NCBI GenBank assembly: GCA_026770585.1
Contig: MU646524.1
Span: 356,735 to 372,269 of the forward strand
Length of the DNA stretch: 15,535 nt
Direction of reading: 5' to 3'
Source of the DNA: Baffinella frigidus
Taxonomy: Eukaryota; Cryptophyceae; Cryptomonadales; Baffinellaceae
The notes beneath the pieces were generated by a model. That model saw nothing but the letters and a program-made list of their open reading frames with translations. It was not told the DNA's origin and searched no databases. Below are positions 1 to 6,293 of this stretch, piece after piece. Position 1 is the first letter of the stretch; each line of letters begins with the position of its first letter. The translations under genes and the position numbers were made by a program.

Positions 1-28
<28 letters not shown>
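1..28. other. Poly-G contig end
   Basis: There are 28 consecutive G residues, abutting directly the first base of the inverted-repeat element at 29. The second copy of that element has a TA target duplication, and the TA expected here is missing, so the true left flank has been lost. The other contig end is poly-C, which suggests an assembly stop at homopolymer G rather than a biological end. Confidence 0.8.
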
Positions 29-31
<3 letters not shown>

Positions 32-145
32 GGGTACCTCGCTCATAAGAAACTGCCCCTCCCCAGGACCCTACGGTAGGACTATGCCTAGGGCCCTACG
101 GTGGTCCTAGGGGGGGGGCGGTTTCTTATGAGCAAGGTTCCCCTG
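29..145. mobile_element. 117-bp MITE, pogo/Tc1-like, copy 1
   Basis: The element has terminal inverted repeats of about 25 bp that start CAGGGGTACCTCGCTCATAA. Its core is built of short palindromes (CCTACGGTAGG, CCTAGG, GGGCCC). The right end is followed by TA. A second copy of exactly the same length lies at 3291-3407 with TA on both sides. A TA target and a CAGG..TACCTCG-type end are features of pogo/Tigger-like Tc1/mariner elements; that assignment is by resemblance only. It encodes nothing and would need a transposase supplied in trans. Confidence 0.8.
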
Positions 146-146
146 T

Positions 147-212
147 AATGATGACGGCTGACGAGATGGGGAAGCTCGTTCACGGACGCGTGAAAAAGAT
201 GACGATCACGTC
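147..212 (+). repeat. Dispersed repeat R-A, copy 1
   Basis: About 65 bp beginning AATGATGACGGCTGACGAG recurs at 4713-4773 in the same orientation with about 10 percent divergence. The MITE at 29-145 ends exactly at the left edge of this copy, whereas the 4713 copy has no MITE. Both copies can be read as a short open frame (MMTADEMGK...), but the differences are mostly non-synonymous and the frames soon stop, so I do not call a gene. Confidence 0.7.
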
Positions 213-465
213 CCCCCTTCACCTCAACAATTATCCCTCAAGTGGCGAGTAGGCTCATACACCCTACCGTAGGGCCCTAGGACCTGCCTAGGACCTCGTG
301 GGGGTCAATTTTGACCCCCTCGCCGCTTAAGGGATAGGACTTAACGGAAGAGGGGTACGTACCGAGTACTGGCAGTCCGAGTGTCGCCAGCATGTGGCCC
401 CTCCGGCCCCTTGCACCTGTGCCACCGTACACCGTTTGTAAGTTGGACACTCTCAGGAAAGATCT
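213..465. other. No gene seen; fragment of MITE-core palindromes
   Basis: No convincing coding sequence is present. At 260-298 there is a run of CCTACCGTAGGGCCCTAGGACC-like short palindromes resembling the core of the 117-bp MITEs, probably a decayed fragment of a related element. The open frames here have no domain and no duplicated partner. Confidence 0.4.
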
Positions 466-616
466 CATCCGGGAACATGTTTAATTTAAAAGAAAATGGA
501 TTATCGAACCGGATTCTGCCCTAATTAAATTTACTTAGGGCTCTGATTAATCTTCTTCCAACTCCTAAGAACACATAGGGATCCATTTTCTTTTGAGTTA
601 AACATGTCCCCGGATT
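466..616. mobile_element. About 150-bp foldback/MITE, AT-rich arms
   Basis: The left arm at 466-501 (ATCCGGGAACATGTTTAA...) is the reverse complement of the right arm at 581-616 (...TTAAACATGTCCCCGGAT) with a few mismatches. That gives about 35-bp terminal inverted repeats around an AT-rich core with no coding capacity. No second copy is in the window and no clear target duplication is visible, so the family is unassigned. Confidence 0.7.
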
Positions 617-663
617 AGGTCGGCGACGGTGCTGGGATCTCACTGGGGTAGGGCCTCGCCAGG

Positions 664-833
664 CCACCAGCCCTCCGAGGTGGCTCAAATCGTGCTCTGG
701 AACTATTTTTCAAAAGTTAATTTTCAAGCTAAATGTGTTAACTTTTGAGCTCTGGAGGTCGGATCCGACCTCCAGAGCTTTAACTCTAAAAGGGTTCCAG
801 GGCACTATTTGAGCCACCTCGGAGGGCTAGTGG
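664..833. mobile_element. 170-bp MITE with 27-bp TIRs and a 32-bp internal palindrome
   Basis: The inverted repeats at 664-690 and 807-833 differ at one position (CCACYAGCCCTCCGAGG...). Inside, 748-779 is a perfect 32-bp palindrome centred on GGATCC, which would extrude as a cruciform. It is non-coding. No target duplication is obvious. The single copy prevents family assignment. Confidence 0.75.
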
Positions 834-965
834 GGTCCCCGGGGGGGATGAGAACAACTCATATGCCCCACGTGAGGACCACCGTTCTGCCGAGTCTTTC
901 CACGGAAGGGCGAGGTGTCCGCCTATGCTGGGTGTACAAAAAAACAAAAGGTCCTTAGAGGGGGA

Positions 966-1255
966 GCGTCTTTCTATTATTCCTGGTACAAAGCGGTCGG
1001 AATCCGGCCGCGGATTAGTTCGGATTAAACCCACACCGAGTTAGTCCACTATCGATTTGATATGCAGGGTATCGTCGCGCGGCGGGGAAAGCTACCGTAT
1101 AGGAGCAACCCTGCATCGAGGTGAAGGCATCCCCGTCGCCACGCGATGATAGCCTGCATATCAAATCGACAGTGGACTAACTCGGTGTGGGTTTAATCCG
1201 TACGAATCCGCGGCCGGATTCCGGCCGCTTTGTACCAGGAATAATAGAAAGACGC
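966..1255. mobile_element. 290-bp foldback element enclosing an exon copy
   Basis: The outer arms (966 inward, 1255 inward) are near-perfect inverted repeats of about 110 bp starting GCGTCTTTCTATTATTCC. The loop at about 1082-1141, together with the inner part of the left arm, is a diverged direct copy of the sequence just to the right at 1258-1341, which holds a predicted minus-strand exon and its splice donor. The element therefore either captured a piece of the neighbouring gene or arose by local duplication plus inversion. No target-site duplication was recognised. Confidence 0.75.
1096..1140 (-). pseudogene. Fourth copy of the small Cys exon, inside the foldback
   Basis: On the minus strand this reads ...DGDAFTSMQGCSYT followed by a GTAGCT donor. 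It closely matches the exon at 1297-1358 (DGNAFTSMRGCSYT then GTACCT). The upstream part of the exon and its acceptor are replaced by the foldback arm, so this copy is probably truncated and not spliced normally. It could still be an alternative terminal exon of the minus-strand gene. Confidence 0.4.
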
Positions 1256-1296
1256 AGTCGATTTGATACGCAGGATATCGTCGCGTGGGGAGGTAC

Positions 1297-1358
1297 CGTA
1301 TAGGAGCATCCGCGCATCGAGGTGAAGGCGTTCCCGTCGCCCGTGGCCATGGTCATGG
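1297..1358 (-). CDS. Small Cys exon 3 of the minus-strand secreted-protein gene
   Basis: The predicted 62-nt exon runs from a GGGCGCAG acceptor to a GTACCTCC donor and reads MTMATGDGNAFTSMRGCSYT. It aligns with the exon at 3197-3261 (65 nt). The 3-nt length difference keeps the frame, and both start with one carried nucleotide and end on a codon boundary. The phase-1 start matches the phase-1 end of the upstream module exon (1964). Just upstream in the intron, a CTGAT branch-like sequence is also shared with the other copy. The domain is unknown; one Cys precedes a Tyr-Thr at the donor. Confidence 0.5.
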
Positions 1359-1364
1359 CTGCGC

Positions 1365-1580
1365 CCGTGCAGACATGGCAATCAGCAGATTGAGCACTAC
1401 CCGTTAGCAGAAACCGGGCTTCTGCCTGGTAGAAATAGGTCATTTAGGTCCTTTAGGTTCTTTCAACTCCTACCATAGGCGGACACCTCCAGACATAGCA
1501 ATCAGCAGATTGAGGACTACCCGTTAGACTACCCGATAGCAGAAACCGGGCACCTAGATCGGGGACGAGTGTTTCTGCCT
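1365..1580. repeat. Local direct duplication, two copies
   Basis: The string CAGACATGGCAATCAGCAGA and what follows (about 50 bp at 1370-1418) recurs at 1492-1555 in the same orientation. The second copy carries an extra short duplication (GACTACCCGTTA / GACTACCCGATA). Each copy ends in an inverted GCAGAAACCGGGC..TTCTGCCTGG motif able to form a hairpin. In the minus-strand gene model this region is intron. Confidence 0.6.
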
Positions 1581-1586
1581 GGAAAG

Positions 1587-1732
1587 AATCCTCCCACGCC
1601 AGATTGGAGGTGGGGGTTAATTTTTTTCAGTCCTAGATATCTAGGACCTTTGACTTTTGAAACCCACTGCCCTCAGGAGGAATTGACTTTTGGCGAACCC
1701 GTCCAACACTCTGGCGAGGTCAGATTCACCGT
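1587..1732 (+). repeat. Dispersed repeat R-G, copy 1
   Basis: The stretch around GAATTGACTTTTGGCGAACC and CTCTGGCG (1679-1730), preceded by an AGATTGG..AGGTGG motif, recurs diverged at about 15105-15255. A 16-bp palindrome, TCCTAGATATCTAGGA, lies at about 1631-1646 in this copy. No gene was recognised. Confidence 0.5.
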
Positions 1733-1787
1733 GTGTTGAGGTCGCAAGGCAAGCCTGGTTGTTTGCAGCGGTGCAGGGTCGATGCCA

Positions 1788-1944
1788 CCACACAGCGGGC
1801 TACGAAGGGGTTTTCGGCCCATTTTGGGCCGAGTTTCCGTTACCTTATCCGTAGGAACCCCGCTATGTCCCTAAAGGTTGCCCACCGGTCCTAGGTCTTA
1901 TCGCTTAAGGGTTATTCGAAATCCCTTCGAAGTCCGGTGTGTGG
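1788..1944. mobile_element. MITE family M5, copy 1 (157 bp)
   Basis: The terminal inverted repeats CCACACAGCGG...ACGAAGGGGTTTT and its complement (...CCGGTGTGTGG) define the element. Other copies lie at 2763-2930 and 13109-13288; this one is in the opposite orientation. Shared internal blocks include a GTTTCCGTTACC...TATCCGTAGG segment. It sits 19 bp beyond the splice donor at 1963, inside a predicted intron of the minus-strand gene. Confidence 0.8.
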
Positions 1945-1963
1945 GAGGGGGAGGGGGTTGTAC

Positions 1964-2567
1964 TGAAATAGGCCGATCCCGCGGTCGTGAAGGTTACGGT
2001 GTCGCTCGATGAGCTGGTGAGCTTGTCGCACACCGTCCCACTCGCATCTCCCGTCTCGAGCGTCAGCTTGGTGTCGAACGCTCCCGAGGCGCCGCTCGAG
2101 AGTTGAACCACGAAGTTGTTCCCAGCCCCTCCCAGCGTCAACGAGTACGCTGCAGCATCGGGGCGGGGGTTGTTCAGTGGACACTCGACGCACTCTAGCT
2201 CTGTCCCAGTAAGTTTGGTCTCGCCATTATTTCGCCCCCCCCAAAAAAGTTCAGTGGAGACTCGACGATGAGGATGACGCTGCTGCGTCAGTGTCAACGC
2301 CCAGCAGAGAAAGGAGGGGAGATAAAACAGGGGAGATGAAATACCGGTGCCGGTCCGGAGCACGCCACCGCAAGGCACCCCGGTGATCTCAACCGTCTTC
2401 ACGGAGGAATCCATCGCTCCCGTCCTGATTCCGTTGGTGCAGGAGTCGAGCGCGATCACTTCCTGGATCGGCGTTTGGACCTGAACCTGCACCGTGGTGC
2501 AGAGTTTGAGGGCCGTGGGCGTTCTGTTGGGATCGTTCGACGGGCAGTCCCGGGTACGGGAGCAACT
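1964..2567 (-). CDS. Secreted beta-rich protein, module II (two exons)
   Basis: Predicted minus-strand exons are about 2567-2345 and 2194-1964. The first reads a Cys-containing stretch, then SSVKTVEITGVPCGGVLRTG, up to a phase-1 GTATTTC donor. The second is DAAAYSLTLGG..., a VVQLSS strand, KLTLETG, VCDK and SSSDTVTFTTAGSAYF, ending in a phase-1 GTACAA donor. It is a paralogue of module I at 3831-4203: the residues aligning with SLTLGG, VV.L, K.TL, VCD and SSSDTVTFT.AG are shared, with many third-position changes, which supports the minus strand. The pattern of alternating hydrophobic strands and a terminal SDTVTF..AG resembles bacterial pre-peptidase C-terminal (PPC) beta-sandwich domains; this is a fold-level guess. 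The second exon is 231 nt against 216 nt in module I, an in-frame difference. Confidence 0.6.
2172..2267. repeat. Duplicated exon-start sequence around an insertion
   Basis: GTTCAGTGGACACTCGACG at 2172-2190 recurs at 2249-2267 with one mismatch. Between the copies are 58 bp, including a run of 8 C, that module I lacks. In the gene model the duplicate at 2249 is now intronic: using the ancestral acceptor (2283) leads to a stop, whereas an acceptor at 2195 restores the frame. Confidence 0.6.
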
Positions 2568-2762
2568 CTTCCGCGTAAATCGGAGTTAGAGATTCTGCAT
2601 GAAACTGATGGCGCTAGGCATAACTTCTTTCAGCAAGCACACCATACAGAGGGGAACAGGATCGAAGGGCCCCGGGGGGGGTCCCCCCAATATGGGCAGT
2701 GGCAGTTTCTTGGTTGGAATTCGGCTGGAGAGTACCCAGATCCTTTTCTTCTAAGCTCGCCT

Positions 2763-2930
2763 GAACCACACAGCGGACTTCGAAGGGATTTCAGAATAAT
2801 CCTTCAGCGATACGACCCACGACCCTGCGGTAGGCAACACGTAGGTCCATAGGGGGATCCCTACGGATAGGGTAACGGAAACTCGGGCTCTCAGCGCCCG
2901 AAAATCCCTTCGTAGTCCGCTGTGTGGTTC
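2763..2930. mobile_element. MITE family M5, copy 2 (168 bp)
   Basis: Near-perfect 28-bp inverted ends, GAACCACACAGCGGACTTCG and its complement, enclose a non-coding core. The same core motifs (GGATAGGGTAACGGAAAC and a CCATAGGGGGATCC segment) appear in the copies at 1788-1944 and 13109-13288. This is the best-preserved copy. No target duplication longer than the TIR itself can be seen. Confidence 0.85.
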
Positions 2931-2989
2931 TGCGCCGTGCATTCCTCTCTCGAATGAAGTCCAATGATCGGAAATGAGCGGGGAGATAC

Positions 2990-3030
2990 CGTGTAGTCGC
3001 AGGTGTTCTCCGTGGTGTAGATGATGGAGC
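2990..3030 (-). CDS. Small Cys exon 2, partial, minus strand
   Basis: The minus strand reads IIYTTENTCDYT followed by a GTATCTCC donor at 2989. It is almost identical to the 3' half of exon 3197-3261 (VYTTENTCDYT then GTAGCCCC). The 5' part differs, joining the duplicated AGCAAGCACACC unit instead, and no convincing acceptor in the right phase is visible. It may be a non-functional duplicate. Confidence 0.4.
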
Positions 3031-3196
3031 TAGGCACAACTTCTCTCAGCAAGCACACCATACAGAGGGGAATGGGCAAAATCGGACTTCGAGATTCTGC
3101 ACGAAACTGATGTCACCAGGCACCAATACCCCCAGGAAACACACCATACGGAGGGGAACGGGGTCAATAGAAAATCGGCAATAAGCGGGGGGCTAC

Positions 3197-3261
3197 CGTA
3201 TAGTCGCAGGTGTTCTCCGTGGTGTAGACAGCAGCCCCGTAACCCGAGGCCGTGGTCATGC
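3197..3261 (-). CDS. Small Cys exon 1 of the minus-strand secreted-protein gene
   Basis: The predicted 65-nt exon reads MTTASGYGAAVYTTENTCDYT, between a CGTGCGCAG acceptor and a GTAGCC donor. Its phase-1 start fits the phase-1 end of the module I exon at 3831. Sequence upstream of the acceptor is shared with exon 3 (1297-1358), but in the reading frame every difference there changes an amino acid, which argues that it is intron. The alternative is one longer exon continuing through 3548 and broken by the MITE at 3291. Function is unknown; the context suggests an extracellular repeat. Confidence 0.5.
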
Positions 3262-3290
3262 CTGCGCACGTGCAGAAATCGCCATCAGTA

Positions 3291-3407
3291 CAGGGGTACC
3301 TCGCTCATAAGAAAAAACACCCGCCCTAGCACTATCGTAGGGCCCTAGGTATAGGCCTACTGTAGGGTCCTAGGGGGGGGCGGTTTCTTATGAGCGAGGT
3401 ACCCCTG
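3291..3407. mobile_element. 117-bp MITE, pogo/Tc1-like, copy 2 with TA duplication
   Basis: The ends CAGGGGTACCTCGCTCATAA and the complement are intact and flanked by TA at 3289-3290 and 3408-3409, the target duplication of Tc1/mariner/pogo elements. Length equals copy 1 at 29-145, while the core has diverged. It lies 29 bp upstream of a predicted splice acceptor in the minus-strand gene. Removing the element with one TA joins two open stretches in the same frame. Confidence 0.85.
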
Positions 3408-3409
3408 TA

Positions 3410-3830
3410 TCGAGGCCGGACGCGAGAGGATCTTCCTGGGAAGACTCCTCGAGTTCAGCGTGGAGTGATGCCACGGTGGGCCTGAGTTGGTGCTGAGGTG
3501 CCACGTGACACCCCGCTTGGGTGAGGCTCGCTACCTGTCTGACCGAGGCTCACACCACGGTGGGGCGTGGTGAGGGTGGATGCCCTCCCCCCCCTCTCTC
3601 CCCACGGCTGCACCACAGCACCAAACAATCCGGCCTGAGTTGGTGCGGGTGCCCCCCTTGCTCAGGTTTTGCTCAGGCAGAAAAGAACCTCAGTGAACTC
3701 GATGCGTTATCAGGTGTCCTCCCAACAATCTGTGGCTGTCCTCGAACAGAAGAGAACCAGCCTTTAGTCTGCAGGGGAAATCAACTTTTGCTTTGGTTCA
3801 CTTCTGGTGGTTGGTGGGAGGGGGTTTTAC
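3410..3830. other. Probable intron; no confident exon
   Basis: In the minus-strand gene model this is intron between module I and Cys exon 1. The minus strand is open from about 3548 to 3410 (ending ...AELEESSQEDPLASGLDT), in frame with the sequence beyond the MITE, so an extra exon is possible. Short direct repeats (CCTGAGTTGGTG at 3481 and 3632) are present. The long plus-strand open frame across this region is antisense to module I and is not supported. Confidence 0.4.
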
Positions 3831-4203
3831 GGAAAGAGGCTGTTCCAGCGGCCGTGAAGGTGACGGTGTCGCTCGATGACATGGTGCGCGTGTCGCACAC
3901 AGCTCCCGAATCCAGCGTCTGCTTCGTTGCAAACGTTCCAGTGGCGGTGCCGGAGAGGTCGACTACGTACTTGGTCTCTGTCCCTCCCAGCGTCAACGAG
4001 TACGCTGCAGCATCGTGGAGGAAGTTGTTCAGTGGAGACACTTGACCTGCGTCAATGTCAAATGCCAGCAGAGAACGGAGGGGGGATAAAATACCGGTGC
4101 CGGTGTTGATCGTGCCACCGCAAGTCTGCCCGGTGAGCTGAACCGTCTTCGCGGAGGATGCCTGAACCGACTGACCCATGATCGAGGCCGACACAGAGAT
4201 GTC
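3831..4203 (-). CDS. Secreted beta-rich protein, module I (two exons)
   Basis: Predicted exons are 4203-4095 and 4046-3831 on the minus strand, separated by a 48-nt intron (4094-4047; GTATTT...TTGACATTGACGCAG). The first reads DISVSASIMGQSVQ, then SAKTVQLTGQTCGGTINTG. The second reads QVSPLNNFLHDAAAYSLTLGG, a YVVDLSG strand, KQTLDSG, AVCDTR and SSSDTVTFTAAGTASF. The homologous intron of module II differs in length by 102 nt, and even its alignable core by 14 nt, which supports an intron rather than coding. The second exon is 216 nt with phase 1 at both ends, a symmetric exon that can be duplicated without shifting the frame. Two Cys residues may pair. The fold is plausibly PPC-like beta sandwich; function is unknown. 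Confidence 0.6.
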
Positions 4204-4399
4204 CTGTGTGCAGGTGAGTTTCCCCGGATTCCTGCGTCGCGGCGGCCTCGCCTCAGCCGGGGGAATCGTGACCATCGTTTGCGCGCATGCATCTACCATA
4301 CGAACAGGCAGGGGGGAGGTAGCCGAAAACGAGGGGCGGCCCCCTGCCGGTGTGTGTGTGGATGAATTGCCGCGGTGGGGTCCTGGGTCGGGCGCCACA

Positions 4400-4489
4400 C
4401 CCGTGCACGAGCGGCACCGCCGCGAGGAGCAGCAGCACGGCTGCGCTGGCGCTGCGCGCGGCGCGACGCGGCGTCCCCAGTCGCTGCAT
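4400..4489 (-). CDS. Signal-peptide exon of the minus-strand gene
   Basis: ATG at 4489-4487 opens MQRLGTPRRAARSASA followed by a VLLLLAAVPLVHG core. That is a basic N-terminus, a hydrophobic stretch and a small-residue cleavage region, the classic layout of a secretory signal. The exon very probably splices to module I (4203), but the donor is uncertain (GTGCCG, GTGCAC and GTGTGG are candidates), so the 3' edge is approximate. No TATA box was seen upstream. The product would be secreted or on the cell surface. Confidence 0.55.
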
Positions 4490-4589
4490 CACTGTTCGGC
4501 GGCGGCTCTTCGAGGGTTTGGGAGGATGTGAGATTTTCCTCTTTGAAGGGGGTCGTGGTGGTCATATTTTTTAGTCATCTGTTCGTTCG

Positions 4590-4773
4590 CGAGAAACCTC
4601 GTGATTTGCACCTCCATTAATTTGCACCTCCAGTAGTAAAGAGCATGTTGCACGACGCGAATTATTCATCAAGGGCACGAGATCGGTCAAAAGGAACGAC
4701 AGGTGTATTATTAATGATGACGGCTGACGAGATGGGGAAGTTCGTTCGCGGAAGTTTGAAGAAGATGACGATC
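4590..4773 (+). repeat. Short tandem repeat and dispersed repeat R-A, copy 2
   Basis: ATTTGCACCTCCA occurs twice within 30 bp at about 4606-4636. From 4713 to 4773 lies the second copy of the repeat at 147-212, here without a MITE at its left edge (preceding sequence GGTGTATTATTA). The remaining sequence in 4490-4890 shows no gene. Confidence 0.6.
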
Positions 4774-4889
4774 ACGATTCCATAATAATAAATTCAGTAC
4801 ATGTAATCAGTAATTCCCCTGCACCTGAAACAACCGCCGGTTCAGGGAAAGAATCGATCCTGGATTGGGGACGGCACGGGCTGACTATT

Positions 4890-5128
4890 GGTTTCTTCCC
4901 GAGTTGGGAGCGGTTCTACAGCTGCCAACTCGGGAAGAAACCATTTCTTCCCGATTGACTTTGCGAGTGTTTTTATCTGGCTTTTTGGGCCGCAGGCTGC
5001 CCGATTTCGGGCGACATCTCGTACAAGTGCCCGAGAAACGTAAAACCCACAATCGAAAGTCAATCGGTCCGAAGAGAGAATGTTCGGCCGCGGTAAAATC
5101 ACTTGTAAAGTCAATCGGGGAAGAAACC
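4890..5128. mobile_element. Compound foldback element with GGTTTCTTCCC ends
   Basis: 4890-4942 is a hairpin with 18-bp arms (GGTTTCTTCCCGAGTTGG and complement). Immediately after it, ATTTCTTCCCGATTGACTTT (4943) is inverted at 5107-5126, giving a second, larger foldback. An additional partial arm, CGAAAGTCAATCGG, is at about 5054. The shared GGTTTCTTCCCGA terminus suggests two insertions or rearrangements of one family. The open frames across it are palindrome artefacts. Confidence 0.65.
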
Positions 5129-5218
5129 GACAATCCCGTTTAATAAACACGAAATCAACGAAATCGGTCGATCGTCGCGTGTCGCACCCGTGGCAAGGAC
5201 GCGGAAGCGGCTTCATGC

Positions 5219-5411
5219 GTGAAAAAGATGACAGCCACAACCAAGAGGAAATTTTGAAAAATATGCCTCAACCCCCCTCGGGTCGGAGACATCAACTACG
5301 AACGAAGCTTCGTACCGTGAAAAAGATGACAACCACAACCAAGAGGAAATTTTGAAAAAATATGCCTCAACACCCGTCGGGTCGGAGACATCAACTACGA
5401 AGCTTCGTACC
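5219..5411 (+). repeat. Tandem duplication, 98 bp and 95 bp units
   Basis: Two adjacent units begin GTGAAAAAGATGACARCCAC and end GAAGCTTCGTACC, differing by a few substitutions and small indels. The unit start also resembles the GTGAAAAAGATGAC in repeat R-A. The minus strand is open through both units, but the unit length is not a multiple of three and no domain is recognisable, so I do not call a gene. Confidence 0.75.
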
Positions 5412-5544
5412 GGTACGAGCTCGTAGATCCCACGACCGTGGGCAATGATCCGAAGGAGGCACACGGGTCGGCGAAATTTCTTGCGCAAAATTTTCAGACA
5501 TTCTCCGATGCCCGACTTCGCTGGCGAAATTCCAATTCCCGATT

Positions 5545-5753
5545 CCCACCGCGTACCGGGCAACCCCCGTACGAGCCTCGCAACCTCAGGACACAACCCT
5601 AGACTACGAAGCTAAGGAAGCATGGCTTTTCTGCAGAACAAGTTCCGGCGTCCGCCTAGGTTGGGAGCTCGAAGAACCTAAAGAACCTAAAGGACCTATT
5701 CCTACCGCGTAACCCCCGTAACCTCGGGACACAACCCGAGACTACGAAGCGTC
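5545..5753 (+). repeat. Imperfect direct repeat with an intervening exon-like repeat R-E
   Basis: A block with ACCGCGTA, ACCCCCGTA, GGACACAACCC and AGACTACGAAGC occurs at about 5549-5611 and again at 5704-5751. Between them, 5620-5690 matches 12912-12972 (AGCATGGCTTYTCTGCAGAA, then a TTCCGG..GTCCGCCTA segment and GGGAGCT.GAAGAACCT). The GTCCGCCTA portion also occurs, inverted or direct, near 920 and 1480. It is followed by AACCTAAAGAACCTAAAGGACC, another motif found at 1445 and 9583. Confidence 0.6.
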
Positions 5754-5803
5754 CTACTTCGTACCGGTAGTTATGTGGCCGACAAGTCGAGGCGAAGACA
5801 ACC
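5752..5803 (+). repeat. 52-bp direct repeat R-C, left copy
   Basis: TCCTACTTCGTACCGGTAGT and following bases recur at 6088-6139 with a single difference (A to C). The two copies bracket both heptamer minisatellites, suggesting that the intervening 284 bp was inserted or expanded recently. Confidence 0.75.
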
Positions 5804-5845
5804 GAAACTTCGGGGAGTGTCCCTCGAAGACAGACTCAGCGCTGA

Positions 5846-5965
5846 ACCCTGCACCCTACACCCTACACCCTACACCCAACACCCGACACCCTACACCCTA
5901 CACCCTACACCCTACACCCAACACCCGACACCCTACACCCTACACCGATCATACACCCTACACCG
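5846..5965. repeat. CCCTACA heptamer minisatellite
   Basis: A 7-bp array with CCCTACA as the main unit and CCCAACA/CCCGACA variants is organised into a higher-order block that occurs twice. It ends in CCGATCAT repeats. On the other strand it is TGTAGGG, a variant also abundant in the telomere-like arrays at 7786-9418, so it is probably a variant telomeric array in C-strand orientation. Confidence 0.85.
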
Positions 5966-6033
5966 ATCATGGACCGATCATAGTCTGGTAATGGCACGGG
6001 TTAGGCAATAACGCGAAACCTCTTGAATAAATT

Positions 6034-6085
6034 CAGTAATCAGTAATCAGTAATCAGTAACCAGTAATCAGTAATCAGTAATCAG
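6034..6085. repeat. CAGTAAT heptamer minisatellite
   Basis: There are about seven and a half units of CAGTAAT with one C variant, directly left of the right copy of R-C. The preceding AATAAATTCAGTA also occurs at about 4787 next to a single ATCAGTAATT, perhaps the unexpanded ancestral state. Confidence 0.85.
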
Positions 6086-6087
6086 CT

Positions 6088-6139
6088 TCCTACTTCGTAC
6101 CGGTAGTTATGTGGCCGACACGTCGAGGCGAAGACAACC
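6088..6139 (+). repeat. 52-bp direct repeat R-C, right copy
   Basis: This is the partner of 5752-5803, 51 of 52 bases identical. Downstream, 6140-6230 shows no gene. Confidence 0.75.
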
Positions 6140-6237
6140 CATCAGTTTTGAAGGCCGACAACCCACAACTGGCTGACAAACAGTTTTAGCGGGAATTGGG
6201 TGTTTTATTACACAAACTAAGACCTACTTGGAAACTT

Positions 6238-6293
6238 CTGAGTTAACCTGACTAATTCCTGAGTCATCCTGACTGAATCCTGAGTCAGGATGG
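6238..6293. repeat. 21-bp tandem repeat, 2.7 copies, hairpin-forming
   Basis: The units CTGAGTTAACCTGACTAATT(C), CTGAGTCATCCTGACTGAAT(C) and CTGAGTCAGGATGG are adjacent. CATCCTGACT (6265) pairs with AGTCAGGATG (to 6292), so the last unit folds back on the second. Confidence 0.7.

Larger units (their letters stand above)
2578..3177. repeat. Tandem intron/exon duplications of the minus-strand gene
   Basis: A unit with the core AGCAAGCACACCATACAGAG occurs at 2593-2660, 3018-3075 and, more diverged, 3093-3165. Its flank AAATCGGAGTTAGAGATTCT (2578) recurs at about 3080 with changes. A second block with TAGTCGCAGGTGTTCTCC recurs at about 2993 and 3201. These appear to be repeated intron-plus-exon segments of the secreted-protein gene, later split by the MITE at 2763-2930. 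Confidence 0.6.

Noticed and set aside
1905-2193. Alternative minus-strand frame in module II (MRRVSTEQPPPRCC...)
   Set aside because: The frame lacks the similarity to module I and arises from the GC-rich codon pattern of the real exon.
3521-4045. Plus-strand 174-codon open frame
   Set aside because: It is antisense to module I. The paralogue comparison shows third-position changes and conserved strands in the minus frame, and conserved introns on that strand.
4210-4219. Strong plus-strand donor CAG|GTGAGT
   Set aside because: There is no supported plus-strand exon before it. It overlaps the minus-strand acceptor of module I, so it is treated as coincidence.
4842-5596. Several open frames on both strands
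   Set aside because: They run through foldbacks and a 98/95-bp tandem duplication whose unit is not a multiple of three; no domain or start context.
5846-5965. Possible CRISPR-like array
   Set aside because: It is a 7-bp period minisatellite with no repeat-spacer alternation, in a eukaryotic context.
5773-6011. Open frames of TLHPTP-type repeats
   Set aside because: They are simple translations of the CCCTACA minisatellite, with no start context or flanking domain.
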